Positions 21,759-34,235 of a DNA stretch of 64,000 bases are shown piece by piece. The DNA is from Capniomyces stellatus (Eukaryota > Kickxellomycota > Harpellomycetes > Harpellales > Legeriomycetaceae). Location: NCBI GenBank assembly GCA_001661515.1, contig LUVW01000007.1, forward strand, positions 702,256 to 766,255, written 5' to 3'. The notes beneath the pieces were generated by a model. That model ran no database searches and was not told the origin of the DNA. It was given only the letters and a program-made list of their open reading frames with translations. A program made the position numbers and the translations under genes. Position 1 is the stretch's first letter. Each line of letters opens with the position of its first letter.

Positions 21759-24700
21759 ATGGAAGAGAAATTTCAAATAGACAAGACAGATTACATGTCT
21801 AAAGACTTTGATGCTGAGAATCTCAAGATTCCAGACATTAGAAACATACTTGTCAAACACGAGGTTCCGTATCCAGGCTCGGCCAAAAAAGAAGAGTTGT
21901 TGAGTCTGTTTGAGAAAGAAGTGAGGACAAAGACAGGTGGCAGCAAACACAAGGTAAGTTTCAGCGTGTTTGTGTAGTAGGTGTTCAATAAATAAATATA
22001 CAAATTTTAAGAGGATGGGCAGTCTAACATAACACAACACAACACAACAATGTAAAAATAGAAGGCCGATGCTAGTAGAAGCCCTAGAAAGAAAACAAGT
22101 TCAGCAGAAGAAAAGACACATTCACGGGGGAAGCATACAGAGGAACAGGATAAAGGACCCGACAGCCAAAGCACAGAAACACAGATACCAGGAATATCCA
22201 AATTATCCAAATCACGTAATAAAAAGAGAAAGGCAAGAGATGCAAATAGTGATGAGGGCAGAGAGTCAGAAACTGATGATACTCCGTCCAAGGCGAAGCA
22301 CAGCTTGGCATCAGCAGGCAGCCAAAAGGGGATGTACAACCCATTCCAAACAGCAGCAGATAGCGGCAGCAAGAAGACATCAAAAAAAGAGGAGCTAAAT
22401 GAGGGGGGTAGCCATGATGAGGATGGGGGAGCTGCCAAAAAGAACAAGAAGAGGAGACACAAAAAAAACAAGGATGCGGTCCATGGAGAGAGAGAGGGGG
22501 GGGAGGAGGAAATGGATGTTGAGCTGGAAGAGGCGGAAGGGGAAATGGAGGTTGAGATGAATGAGCAGATAGATGATGCTAGAGACGCCGAGATGGAAGA
22601 GGTAGCAGGAGTAGAAGTAGAAGTTATAAGAGCAACATCAAGTCCTAAAAAAACAGCCAAGTCGCCAAAGAAGCACAGCGAGGCTAGTTTGACAGTCAAA
22701 AGCGTGGCTGTTGGGATTGAAGATATTTCGAGGAACCCAGAGGCTAAAGTTAGCCAAACTACATTCCCATCATACCCACCGCTTCCAAAACCACTAGGAT
22801 CTCCAAGACAGGCGGGCGGACAGGCGACAAGCAAGCTGGTGTCTAGACGCGAAAATGCAGAAAGTATGGCAGAAGCAAGCCAAGAGCCAAACAGAAGAAG
22901 AACCATGGACACGCTGAAGCCGGTATCAGGGAAGCACAGTAGCCGATACGACGTCAGTCACGACGGAGACGACGTTTTTGCAGATACACATGATGTGCGC
23001 AGATCCAACAGAAGAGTTACGCAAGTGGACGAGAGCTATGTCAACAGAAAGCAAGACGAGTACGCCAAGGCGATTGAACGAAAGCAAAGGAGACTGTCAC
23101 ACCAGTCAGACTCGGGTTTGGAGCGGGAACCGTGGAGGATATCTGAAGAACTGATGAGAATCAAGGCCAACAACGAGGGAATAAAGACAGAAATAGCGTA
23201 TGTTGAAAGGGTCAAGTCAAAGGAGAAGGAGGAGTCAGAAGGAGGACTTTTTGGGGCTGTTAGGGGATTATCGAAGCTGGTTGGTTACCTAGTGGTGATT
23301 TTGAGTGTTTTGGTTGCGGTGTGGAAGCAAAACGAGCAATTTGTGGTTGGATATAAGCAAAAGCAGTTTGGTGGAGCTGTTGACAAGGTAGATTTGCCAG
23401 ATTTGGGAGCGAAATTTGAGGGATTTAAAGATCAAGCCAAGGCGTACCTGGAGTATGGAGTTAAAAAGTACATAGTTCCGCAGGGAATCGAATGTCCAGA
23501 GAATGGGAGGTGCGCAAAGGGACAGTCAATCTCTACACACCAGTTCCAAGGAGAGCCAAGAGACAGTGTATCGGCAAAGAGAACAGAGACGATAGTGAGC
23601 AAGGTGAATGACAGAGTGCGGGCAGCTCTTGGCAAGACGGCGAATTACAGCGGGAAAGTTGTGCTTAAATGCAATAGTGGGTATGTGATTGAGTACCCAA
23701 TGCATTACTTGTCAAAGGTCTACCCAATGCCACCGATCTGTGTGGTTGATAAGGACACGGCCGAGAGGGTAAAAGAGATGGCGGTGCTGGTAGAGAGCAT
23801 GCTGAAGAGACATAGGGGAGACAAAGAGTGTGACATGTCGGTGGAGGAGCAGCTCACAGAGATGAAGAAGCTTCGGGACACAACAAGCATCAAGAAGATA
23901 TCGTTGTTTAGGGGAAAGAGCATACTGAGAATGGGGTCGTTTGAAGAGATAATGGAGAAGATTAGGTTGGTTTTGGAGAGGTATGTTGGAGTAGACTTGG
24001 AGATGTTTGGGTATGCCGCAAAGATGAAAGAGGAGATTGAGGACCCAGAGATGATAGTGATGTACGGAATGAACGATATCGAGGTGAAGGCAGTGCTGAA
24101 GGAATCGATGATAATGACGGATTCTGAGCTGGAGACATTGTTTGATATGGCGATTGACAAGATGTCGAGTGAGATGAGCCAGAGCGGAGTGCAGATAGTG
24201 AACTTGGAAACCGAGGATGCTGAGGGCAGGGACAGCATGGAGTTGTACTTGGTGGCAAGAAAGACGTCATACTCGATTATGTGTCAGCTGAGGTTGTTGG
24301 CGTTGTTGGTGATTAACTTGGCAGTGTCGAATATCCTGGTGTTGATACCTTTGGTGGTAGTTGGGTGGTTTGTGAAGAGAAGGTTTGGGTATTATTTGGA
24401 GGAGAAGCGGGCTGTTGAGGAGCTGGTTGACCAGGCCAAGAATGTGTTGCAGCTGGTAGCAAAGTACCACTACCTGGACCCAGCGCTGGTACCAACAAAG
24501 AGAGTGACGGCCGATCAGCTGAGAGACAAGCTGATGCACGGTAGCGAGTCTGCAAGTTTCACTGGCTACAGAAACATGGCAAACACGTACAACCTGGACC
24601 ATGCAACCGAACTAAGCCAAAATGTGTTCAATAGCAGCAAGAAGTACTACTTTGACAATCCAAGGTGCCAAATCAGAGTGTGGGAAAAGGTGGTTTACAG

Positions 24701-24827
24701 AATCGAACGGCTCAGTGGAGAGGAAGTTTGTGTTGTGGCAGATTATTGTGATGGTTTGGTGGTTGGCGATGGCAAGTATGTGAGTGGCAAGACCTGGGAA
24801 TGGATTGGAAGCATCGTTTTGGGCTAG
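21759..24827 (+). CDS. SRC1: Inner nuclear membrane LEM-like protein Src1/Heh1 (HeH plus MSC domains)
   Basis: Two exons, 21759-21953 and 22062-24827, give about 986 residues. The N-terminus (about 12-55; LKIPDIRNILVKHEVPYPG then KKEELLSLF) is a HeH/LEM-type helix-extension-helix that binds DNA or chromatin. A long acidic and Lys-rich region follows and includes GMYNPFQ, a motif like that of fungal Src1 proteins. A membrane span lies at VGYLVVILSVLVAVW (coding bases about 23276-23325), then a lumenal region (ECPENGRCAKG, near 23490-23520), a second span LLALLVINLAVSNILVLIPL near 24290-24350, and a C-terminal MSC/winged-helix domain reaching the end. Two spans with both termini nucleoplasmic match Man1-Src1 proteins, which anchor chromatin and help assemble or survey nuclear pores. 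The intron position directly after the HeH domain is plausible. Confidence 0.9.
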
Positions 24828-25278
24828 TCTTTTTATCATTTTTTTTTTTTTTGGTTTCGATTTGTCACATTCTAACCCAATCTGATCCGATTCCACTTTA
24901 TTTTTGTTTTATTTCATTTATCTTTGTTTTAAAATGCTTATTTAATTTCACTTTTTTACTATAACAGCCACTATTTATTCTTGTTTTCATTTTCTTTTTC
25001 CTACTACCTTTTACATTCTTGATTAGATTATTGATTTTAATTTTAATTTTAATACTCCAAACTTGAATTACTTGACCAATTCTTCTATTTATATTTATAT
25101 TCTCTTTTGGTTTTGTTTGGTGATTACTATTAGATGTTTATATAACAGAGGGTATATGAGGAAAGAATATTATACATTTAAACTTCTTGGATAGTTTATA
25201 TTTAGAATTCGAAAGGCTCGACATTGGCTTTTTTCTAAATCTGGAGTTATCATTGCTGATAATTTTGCTGTTACCGGT
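24828..25278. other. Convergent 3' spacer
   Basis: 451 bases between the stop codons of SRC1 (+) and the Mei2-like gene (-). T-rich on the plus strand; no gene seen. Confidence 0.8.
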
Positions 25279-27777
25279 CTAATTCTCGCTATTACTTGAG
25301 GTTTTGGCAACTATGTTTCTAGTTATCAAAGCCTCGATCTGATCTTTAATGCTTGGAACGCTACTGGGTTCAAGTAGATAATTTGTATTTATTGAGTAAC
25401 TCGGACCTCCCAACTTGTAACTTGGGCTAAAGTCTATTCCCAAACTAGAACCTGAATTTGAACATAAATTTGATCTCTGATTTGAGTTTTGGTCTGAACT
25501 CAAAGAATTATTTGGTGAGCCTATAGTCTTATTTTTGATGTTTTGCTGAGCAATCAGTTCTGATATGAGCAGTAGATTTGTAGGTTGTTTTTTTGATTCA
25601 ATTGGATCACTTGGACTTCTGCCCGATTTGTCTGGTGTAAAGAGACCTAGAGACCTGTGTTTGGTTGGGCTGTGCTGTGCCAAGTTATTCTTGTTGGTGC
25701 TTGTGGCTGAAAATTGCGTTGTTGGGTCTGGAAAGATCTGCAGCTTGGACGCAGGCTTGGTTGTTGGGATCGTAAAAAGGGCCGAAATCGCAGCAGCAAC
25801 AGGGAGATGTTGGCTTGGAACTGAGCCTGTCTTTCCAGGCGAGTGGCTTTTGTGTGCAAACTCACTATTGTGGCCAAACCCTTTGGGCTGATTGCGGGGA
25901 AAATCAGGCAGGCTTTTCTGACGCCACCCTCCAAAACACCCATCCCACAGGTAAATGATTTTTAAGGAGCCCTTACCAACCAACTTGTGGTTATGAAGTT
26001 TTTCATATGCAGCTTGTGCTGATCTCAAGTCAAAGTACTCCACTACACGCGTGTTCAGTCTTCCTTCGTAAGGATAAATCGACTTGACCTTCCCAGGCTC
26101 GTCAAACAGCTTTTCATCGTCTGAACCAATCAAGCTTTTAGTTTTTGACTTTAGGACAGCTAGAATTGTTCCTTGGAGCCTCAGTGGCCCTGGCCCCAGC
26201 TCAACCAATTCTGACCGAGGCAACGAATATGTGACTGTCAATTTCAATTCGCCGAGTCTTTTAGCCTGCATACTCTTCAACGCTCTTCTAGACGATTCGA
26301 TGTCGTAATAATTAAACACACACACACCCATATTCTCTATTAGGTTTTTCTGGCTAATTATCTCGCCATATTCCTGCATTTTTCCGGCCAGTGCTTCAAA
26401 GTCCTCAGTCTTCAACCCTTTTGCCGCCACAGTTATTGACCGCCCATAAATCGGGTAGGTTGGCGGCGGTGGTGCGGAAATTCCCAAAACTACCCTGCGC
26501 CCACCTACCCATCTGTCCACACAGCCTATCTCGCCATCCTCCAGTTTTCTTTTTTTGTCTGTCAAGCCGCCAACATCTGTGTCTTTATAGCTATAGCTAT
26601 AATTATTGTTGTTGTCATTGTTGCTGTCTATCTTGTTCTTAGAACTCCCCCAAGACGCGTTATTATTTATATACGAATCTTTGCGAGGTCTTTCAGCCGC
26701 TGACGTGCCTGTTGCATTGTTTTGAGCTCTATTTCCATCTTCATAGTAGCTTTCCACGTTTGAAACAAAATACCTGGCTTTGCCTATTTCTTGGTCCTGG
26801 TCCTGGTCTTGGTCCCGGTCGAGATACTCCATTTTTTGGTATCTGTATTTTTTATTCATTCCAGTAAAAGCTCTCTGGGTGCCGTATATGGCGTGGTTTG
26901 CATTAATAGTTGAACTCTGTTCCATAAACTCACTATTAGCTTTGTTCTCGTTGAACCCTTTATCCCAAAATTGATTCCTTCTATTATCCACACCATTACT
27001 GCATCTTGCTTTTAACTCACTAATACCCCACACCTTTTTGTCCTGTAATATAAAATTTTTACTACTACTTGTTCGACTATCTCCTCCATCCGTGCTGCTT
27101 TGGCTGTCACTTGCACCTTGCTTATTATTACCACTTTTGTCACAAGTACCCGCACTGTCGTCTAGGCTGAAAATCCTATTACAGATCTCCCAATTTTTGC
27201 TTTTATAAACACTACTTTTTCTTTTTGGATACTCTCTACCCTCTTCAACCATTCCTGCTTGATTGTAATGTCTATGACTGTTTCTGTCCTCTCCATTTCT
27301 ACTATTGCTACTATTGCTACTATTGCTACTATTGCTACTATTGCTACTATTGCTACTATTGCTACTATTGCTACTATTGCTATACACACCAACCCTGCAA
27401 CTGGTTTTCTCTATCTTTTGACTGTTATATTCGATACCCCTAATATCTCCGTTTTTGTCTTGCTTTTCCATGTCATTATGATACCGTGTACTGGTTTCTG
27501 AGCTTTCATTGCTGTATCTTTGGTTCTGGTCGTATCCTGTGGCTATTTTGCGTTGATATATCTGCGTACTGAAACTATCACTATTTATATTACTCATTCT
27601 ACTGCTTCTAACTTCAATACTACCACTGTTATCGACACTGCTCCTGTTTTGGCCTTTGTTAAAGTCTCTTCTTATATTCCTATTTATACTCCTTCTATGC
27701 AGATGGTCCAACGTGCCATTGTTTACGTTTTCAAAGTTCCTCTTATTTATAAAGTAACTATGCTCACTGTGTCTCAT
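25279..27777 (-). CDS. Mei2-like RNA-binding protein with tandem RRMs
   Basis: Single exon, 832 residues. The first 420 residues are Asn/Ser/Asp-rich low complexity, with a (Ser-Asn-Ser) tract and a Gln/Asp tract. RRM1 starts at GRSITVAAKGLKTEDFE and ends near LKLTVTYSLP; RRM2 starts at LQGTILAVLKSK and contains TRVVEYFDLRSAQAAYEKL, ending near KIIYLWDG. The RRM2 strand VEYFDLRSAQAA closely resembles Mei2-type RRM2 (VEFYDVRAAEAA). Mei2 proteins bind RNA and drive meiotic or developmental switches. The characteristic C-terminal RRM3 of Mei2 is not visible; instead a Ser/Asn/Pro-rich tail of about 200 residues follows. So it is either a two-RRM branch of the family or a related RRM regulator. 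The strand and RRM calls are firm; the Mei2 label is moderate. Confidence 0.75.
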   Translation of the reverse strand: MRHSEHSYFINKRNFENVNNGTLDHLHRRSINRNIRRDFNKGQNRSSVDNSGSIEVRSSRMSNINSDSFSTQIYQRKIATGYDQNQRYSNESSETSTRYHNDMEKQDKNGDIRGIEYNSQKIEKTSCRVGVYSNSSNSSNSSNSSNSSNSSNSSNSSNSRNGEDRNSHRHYNQAGMVEEGREYPKRKSSVYKSKNWEICNRIFSLDDSAGTCDKSGNNKQGASDSQSSTDGGDSRTSSSKNFILQDKKVWGISELKARCSNGVDNRRNQFWDKGFNENKANSEFMEQSSTINANHAIYGTQRAFTGMNKKYRYQKMEYLDRDQDQDQDQEIGKARYFVSNVESYYEDGNRAQNNATGTSAAERPRKDSYINNNASWGSSKNKIDSNNDNNNNYSYSYKDTDVGGLTDKKRKLEDGEIGCVDRWVGGRRVVLGISAPPPPTYPIYGRSITVAAKGLKTEDFEALAGKMQEYGEIISQKNLIENMGVCVFNYYDIESSRRALKSMQAKRLGELKLTVTYSLPRSELVELGPGPLRLQGTILAVLKSKTKSLIGSDDEKLFDEPGKVKSIYPYEGRLNTRVVEYFDLRSAQAAYEKLHNHKLVGKGSLKIIYLWDGCFGGWRQKSLPDFPRNQPKGFGHNSEFAHKSHSPGKTGSVPSQHLPVAAAISALFTIPTTKPASKLQIFPDPTTQFSATSTNKNNLAQHSPTKHRSLGLFTPDKSGRSPSDPIESKKQPTNLLLISELIAQQNIKNKTIGSPNNSLSSDQNSNQRSNLCSNSGSSLGIDFSPSYKLGGPSYSINTNYLLEPSSVPSIKDQIEALITRNIVAKTSSNSEN
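27301..27381 (-). repeat. 9-bp microsatellite encoding Ser-Asn-Ser
   Basis: Nine tandem copies of a 9-bp unit (tactattgc on the plus strand) encode a Ser-Asn-Ser tract in the N-terminal region of the Mei2-like protein. Frame-preserving, so length variation between strains is expected. Confidence 0.95.
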
Positions 27778-28584
27778 TTTTATCTTCTTTTTTTCTTCTC
27801 TCTAGTTCCTTGGTCTGTTTGCCCTTGTGTTTGTTTGATTTACTGTTGAAATGTTTCAGCACAGCTAATTTTTAATAAAGTAGTTTGATTAACTTGATCA
27901 CCTCAACTTTAAGCAAATTGTTGACAACTTTTGAATCAAGCTCTCTGCTCATTTGCTCGCCTTTCTCTTCAAATATCTTATCTAATCTACTACTGCCGAT
28001 CATTTAAATCAGCAACCGATTACTGTTGATTGAGTGTGACTTTTTTTTTTCCTTCCACTTCAATCCACAGTTTGGTAAATCCAAAATTATCATGCATCAA
28101 TAAAAATATATATATTGTGCACCAAATTTAAAAGTGTTATGAATCAACTCTGTATTCTTTGTGTTTTTTGTATCTTGATGGGATTATACTTTTTGTCCTG
28201 CCTTAATAAATTGTTTATGTAGCATCAGCTAAATAACTAGGCCTATCATCAGCCATATAACACACCACTAACAATCCCTATAACCCATCCCCTCTCCCCT
28301 AACTAGACTTTACTGTGCGCCTTTTAAAAACACCAACCAATTCTTTATAAGCAAAATGTGTAGAATATAGAATTAATGACACGTCCGTCTAGAGACCCTG
28401 CTATAGAATCTAGAAGTCATCCGATCAATGTTACTACCAAGAATCGATTTATTTACCTTAAGTGTGTGTATGCAAGACGCTTTGAATCCTATACCCGATA
28501 TATCGGGTTACTAGCGGTTTCGGGTATTAGATACCAGGAACAAGTTGAAATGTTTGGCTTTTAGAACCCTTTTCTTACTATGTT

Positions 28585-28636
28585 GTTAGTGAAAGATGAG
28601 TATTACAAGTGTTAGTAAAAGATGAGTATTACAATA
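28585..28636 (+). repeat. 26-bp direct repeat, two copies
   Basis: Two adjacent near-identical units with a shared core agatgagtattacaa, period 26 bases. No function is apparent. Confidence 0.8.
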
Positions 28637-29921
28637 CACCAGCTTTTTAAGATTTTAAGTGGGGAGGAAAGTGTCGAGAAGTGTATAAACCGAGTGTTAT
28701 AGTTATACGGTCAAAGCGCCTGCTTTAACTAGGCCGAGACACAATGGCTAGCAGTAGTACGGGAGTCAGATCTATCACTCGATATTTACAGATAACCGAG
28801 TGTGGATTTCTGCTACAAAGTATTTGTCCTGTTTATAAAATAAAACTGTGTTCAGTTACTTTTGCAAAAGTTTGGTCAGTTTTGTCGATGAGTATGCGGT
28901 CAGTACAACGTTTTGACTATTTATTGGTTCCAAGTGCGATCCTATAGCCAACAGTAGTATTATTGGTTCTTTTCAAAGAGACGATGCTAAAGTGTGGTGC
29001 TGAATTATATCAATCGATACTACCAACTATATTATATTATACTTGGGTTATTAGAAACACAGGTTCGGATTTAGCGCTTTTCGTTAAAAGGTATTGCGGT
29101 ATTGTATTTTGATGCAAAGTATTGTACTCTGTTTTAAAGTGATATTGTTGAGTGATGTAGGGGTTTTTTTTTTTTGGTTTTTAATTCAGTTGAACACAAA
29201 AAATGAAAAATCGGTTCTTTATATACAATGCCAAAAGTCTTTGCCATATCTCATTAATAAAAATATATTGGTCATTTGATGTATTTTATTTATTTGTCTA
29301 TTTTTAAAAAAAAGCCAAGTGTTGGGTTAAGTCTGTTTTAATCATTATTACCTCTACTGGAATAAAACATACACGGTCAAGGTTTAAAAACACTTTCAGT
29401 TTGCTTTGTAATTGTAAGTTGTGTTTTAGTATACTGTCTCTACTATACATTCATTGTCATCACTTTGCAGAAGTCATCTATAAATATCCAAATGGAACGT
29501 TACGTCGATGTCTTGTCAATCAACAGCTCTTTTGTTGGTTTATTTCCGGCCAAACTGAAGGGCAAACAATTCCTCATTTCTAGTTCAAAGGAAAAATGAT
29601 CAACTTTATAGAACTTTGATCGTTTCTATTGGTGGTATTAACTGAAAATATGGGCGATGAGAACGCAAAATAGCATTGAATAATAACTATGATGTCAACA
29701 GCAATAGCTCAATAAACATGTAAAAAAAAAAACTACTCGTGGTTAACCTTGATTCTAAAAAAGGTAGATTTATGTGTACAGCTTTGTATACTATACTACA
29801 AAGTATCATACTAATCCCAATCAAGTGTTCTATTGTGTCACTCGAAACAAATGAATAAGTGTTTTTCCTAACTGCTCGAGTCACTACCAGATTTATTTTG
29901 ACAACTAAATAACAATCAAAA

Positions 29922-30003
29922 ATAGACTAACATATTTCAACAAAAAAAAAGCAAATATAGTCTAACATATTTCAATATAAAGAAAGCAAATATAAACTAA
30001 CAC
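29922..30003 (+). repeat. 35-bp tandem repeat, about 2.3 copies
   Basis: The core ctaacatatttcaa recurs with a constant period of 35 bases, and the agcaaatat segment recurs with the same period. It lies mid-desert with no coding context. Confidence 0.8.
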
Positions 30004-32231
30004 TTCTCGAATTTTCCACTTTTTTTCAACTCAAAATCAACAACCTGAAAATTTTGTATACCCATCAGTTATATTCGATATGTTTTATATTCACAGCTAG
30101 AGTAAATTACTTCAGATACAGAACACATAGTCCATATTACATAGCGTGTAGTCAATAACACATTAATCAAACGTAGATCATGTTGTAAATGCCTACACAT
30201 TGTACTTGATTTATACTATTTGTATTTTGGTGCCAGTTAATAAAGACGATCGCCAATATTTGAACATCATGCTTTTGGATCTCAGGCTTATGTGCATTGA
30301 AAGACAGCAAAAAAAAAACATTGGGAGTAACAGATAAGCGTGAGCACACCTTATAAACCGAATACTTTTCTCAAGCATATACTGTATTCCTCAAAGCACG
30401 TTTACAGTGCTAAACAATTGGGTTCTCTTTTTTACTGAAACAGTCATGATATTTTTATTATTATTATTGATATTGTAAAATGGGCTTATTCATCTTTGTG
30501 CTTTTTACTCATTTACTGATTTTTTCTTAAAAAAAATCCTAGTTGAAATGATTGTTCTGTAAATTTTCAATCTGCACAATTGGATGTAGTGAGGATCGAC
30601 TAATTACAAATTCCTTGCTTTCCACTATCTTTTTTTATATTGAAATTCTACCTTTCTTTTTGATTGAACTAAAACTGAACAGTTAACTGCCGTAAATCGA
30701 CATGACATCAACTGCCGATTTGTATTACGGTAAACATCAGTTGATGGTTGATTGAGTTTTTGACACCAAAGTATAATAATTATTTATGTGGAAAAGTTGG
30801 ATATAGCAAATTCAATAGTCCTGCATATTACATATTGACATCATCCATCCGATTTATTTGTGGGCTGTTTTTTTTTAAAGTTGGTCTCGGAGTTTTATGG
30901 CGTGAATTCTTGAATAAAAAAAGACTTTTTTTTAAGAGCGACAAAAATTACCACTTTAAGGTACCTCGCTGTTTGGTTATAAAAAACGTCACAGTTTCAG
31001 CAAACTAAGCTAAAACGGGTCTTTCCTGATATCGGCCTGTTCGATAAGTCAAACTTGTGCTTACCGAACTCTGAAATTGGGACACCCAAGTCTTTTAATA
31101 ATAATAAAAAGGGCTATTAAAGTCAAAGAAAGAAGTATAATTGGCTAAGGAGACAAATCCTCTGACGATCACAGTTACTCCGAGTGAGTGAGTTTTAAAG
31201 TAAACTTGACAAGTGTCTACTGTTTTGTTATATATACCAACTAGGTGTAGCTGTGAGGGAGTTTTGATGTACTAGCATGTGTATGAGCATTTAAAAAGAA
31301 TACCCCTCCCCCTTTTCCCCAAACGTAAGCTCACAAGGCTAGTTGTAAACACTGGTTACAAAACTATTGCTCTTCCAATGTGGTCAAGTTAACGCGACCA
31401 CACCTAACAACTATAATAGTACTACGATTCAGTTTAATCCCAATACCATAGGGCTCAAAGTACAAAGATAGTGGGGCTCCTTAATTGAGTTTTTTTTCTG
31501 GTAATAAAAACATACGCGACATAACTTAAATGGACACAATTGAAGACATCACATTAAATATATTATTACTGGTATTCCATTTAGCATAGGGATATTTTAC
31601 TTTTGGTCATGGCACACATTCTATTTGGCGAAATGTTTAAACCGATAAAACGATCAAAAAAAAATTGGGAAAACCGAGTTTTTAGCCCTAAACAGCTGAT
31701 GACTAAAGCAACACAAATTATTGAAAAGTAGCTATTAAAATAAACAAAGCTGATTTGAAGAAGGTAAAAGATTGGAAGAAAAAAAACATCAAAATTATTG
31801 ATTGGAATTATTTAATGTTGATTTTAAAACAAAAAATTTACAATGATTTCAGTTCAGGAGTTTACTATTTGTATTAGCATCCTTGCTATTGACTTTAAAC
31901 CCTTGCTAAACACATTTGCGTCCTAGAATCACAAGTACCCGAACAAAAACTGTCATTATATACATAGTAGCTATAAGGGAAATTCACCAGGGTAGGAAAT
32001 CTTTAATTAGAACCAATTCAGCAAATTTGTTAAAGAGCTATTTATAATCAAACAATCAAACAACCGAATAAATAACAGAGAAAAGATGCTTGCAAACATC
32101 GAAAACTCTTAATAACCTGCAGTTTACATTCTTTGACTGCTAAAAGGCGGCAAAACACATATTAAAGTATTGATTTTTTTCAACTGAAACCAATATAGAA
32201 ACGAGTAAGGCACAGCGGAGTGATCGAGAAA

Positions 32232-33827
32232 ATGTCGGAAATTAAAAAACAAAGCAAGAATGTTTCCAAAGCGAGAAAAACAGTTGAATATACAGACGTA
32301 CTCTTATACGTACCCAATTTAATCGGTAGGTGTATACGATAGTATTGACAACCTTTATATTGCAAACACAAAGGAACAAAATTCGCCAGAGTATACCTCT
32401 GATCTAGATTGGCGAATTTTAAATTGATTGTTTGCGACCATTTGTTTATGGTACTTCTTTTAATCCGGCTACAAAGTGCAGCCAACAAGAAATTAAGATC
32501 TATTATTTGTTAATATTAAAATAGGATACTTTAGAATACTTTTATCGATGATGGCTGTGTTCTTCATGTATGGAGAGTATCCGATCTTGACTCTTTTAAG
32601 CTATGCGATTTCCGAATTGCTAGATGCAGCTGATGGATATTTTGCACGCAAGCTAAACCAATGTAAGCAGTTTACCACCACCATCATTTATCTTTGATTA
32701 GGACACATTTTACATTTCTGGTGCTTTTAAGTATAACCATAAAGTTGTCTTCTCATTACGCCATTTTTTTACTATTTACTATTATTATTTACTGTTTACC
32801 TTTAACTATTTACTTTTAACTATTTACTTTTAACTATTTACTTTTAACAGTTTACTACTTACTATTTACTATTTTTTTTAAAGAAAAAAATGTGAAAGAA
32901 AGTAAAAGAAAAAATAAAGCGCATAGTTTAGATTTAATTTCATTGTGACAAATAAATATAAAATAGGCTCTAAATTTGGGCAAGTACTGGACATGGTGAC
33001 TGACAGGTAAGGTGGATAAGTGTACCAAAGTTGTTGGGCTTTAAAAATAGCATAATAGCGGCGAATTTGGACATTTGTGTGAACATAATTGTTGTTTGCA
33101 ATTAATTGGGTAATTTAAAAATTTGTAGATCGACGACTACATGTTTACTTACATACTTGGCACAATTATATCCAAAACTCGCAGCAGTATTTTGCTTTTT
33201 GATATCGTTGGATATCAGTTCACACTACATGCAAATGTATGCATCATTAGCATGTGGGCATACCTCACATAAGCACATTAGCGAGGACGCAAATCCAATA
33301 TTGAAGGCATACTACACCGATAGGGTAAGTAAAGCTATTTTCCATGTTAGTAAAGGCATGGCAAAGTAATTGACTGATCTTTTTTTTTGTTGAGATTGGT
33401 TTTAAGGCATATTAATTGTAGTAATATTGGAACTAAAACCAAAACTAAAACCAAAACCAAAACCAAAAATTATACCAACAATAGAGAGTACTGTTTTGGT
33501 TCTGTTTTGCTAACGAGTCGTTTTTCATATCCATCTACGTTCTGAAATATGCAACGGGGGTGTTCTGTAAGTCTTGTTGTTTTATTAACGTGTTATAAAC
33601 ATACAAAGCGGACTTTTGGTCCAGATGTTTTGCCTATATCTAACATATATTAATTCGGTTTACCAAAAACATGTTCTAAATTAGATTACGGAACACTGGC
33701 GCTAGCTGTAGTTTCGCTACCAATATGTACTATCAAAAACGTTATAAACGTTGTTCAGCTGTTTGAGGCCACTAAGCAACTTACTATTGAAGACGCTAAC
33801 GCCGCAAATAAAGAACACAAAGAGTAA
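32232..33827 (+). CDS. PIS1: Phosphatidylinositol synthase (CDP-DAG-inositol transferase)
   Basis: Six exons keep frame: 32232-32325, 32525-32662, 32967-33006, 33129-33324, 33485-33566 and 33685-33827, giving 230 residues, close to the yeast length of 220. The enzyme joins CDP-diacylglycerol and myo-inositol to make phosphatidylinositol in the endoplasmic reticulum. The CDP-alcohol phosphotransferase signature DG-x2-AR-x8-G-x3-D-x3-D is complete: DGYFARKLNQCSKFGQVLDM, then VTD. It is split by the intron after exon 2. The start DVLLYVPNLIG, the segment YYTDR before the fourth intron and the membrane segments in exons 4-6 all match the family. Introns two and four hold simple repeats. Confidence 0.95.
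32768..32872 (+). repeat. Intronic minisatellite in PIS1
   Basis: Imperfect repeats of a roughly 13-base unit (ctatttacttttaa) inside the second PIS1 intron. A shorter aaaacc repeat occupies 33431-33470 in the fourth intron. Confidence 0.8.
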
Positions 33828-34235
33828 ATTGCCATGATAAACCTACCAAAAGCACGCCAATTACTCGTATTTTATCACCTCTTTTTGTTACAATTTACCT
33901 AAGCTTATTTTGTGTATGTTTGTGTTTTATTATTACTATTATTATTAAAATCTAGCATAAAACTCAAGCTTCAACACCGCCAATTATGGTTTTCATCAAC
34001 ACCTCTCACCATGTTTATACATTCTTTTTTTTTTCCTCCTTTTTTCAAAGGATTCGAAAACATCCATATAAACTTTAAATCAACCCAATAACAGCAACCC
34101 TAGTTGTGGGTTAACAAATAGCTGGATAGGAAAAGCAAAGCCATTAACGGCGCCGATCCAACGATCAAAGTCACAAAATTTCCAGTAATTTATCCAGTGG
34201 GATCAAATATTATTGGCCAACAAAATCTTTAAGCA
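33828..34235. other. Spacer between PIS1 and tRNA-Lys
   Basis: About 400 AT-rich bases holding the PIS1 3' flank and the tRNA 5' flank. Nothing else seen. Confidence 0.8.

Larger units (their letters stand above)
27778..32231. other. 4.4-kb gene desert between divergent Mei2-like and PIS1 genes
   Basis: No coding gene, tRNA or transposon I can support. The sequence is AT-rich with a somewhat less biased island at about 28370-29100 and two short tandem repeats, listed separately. It must contain two divergent promoters. Confidence 0.65.

Noticed and set aside
28376..28564. Plus-strand 62-codon frame in the gene desert
   Set aside because: No recognisable domain, no signal and no clear splice partner; kept only as part of the composition island.
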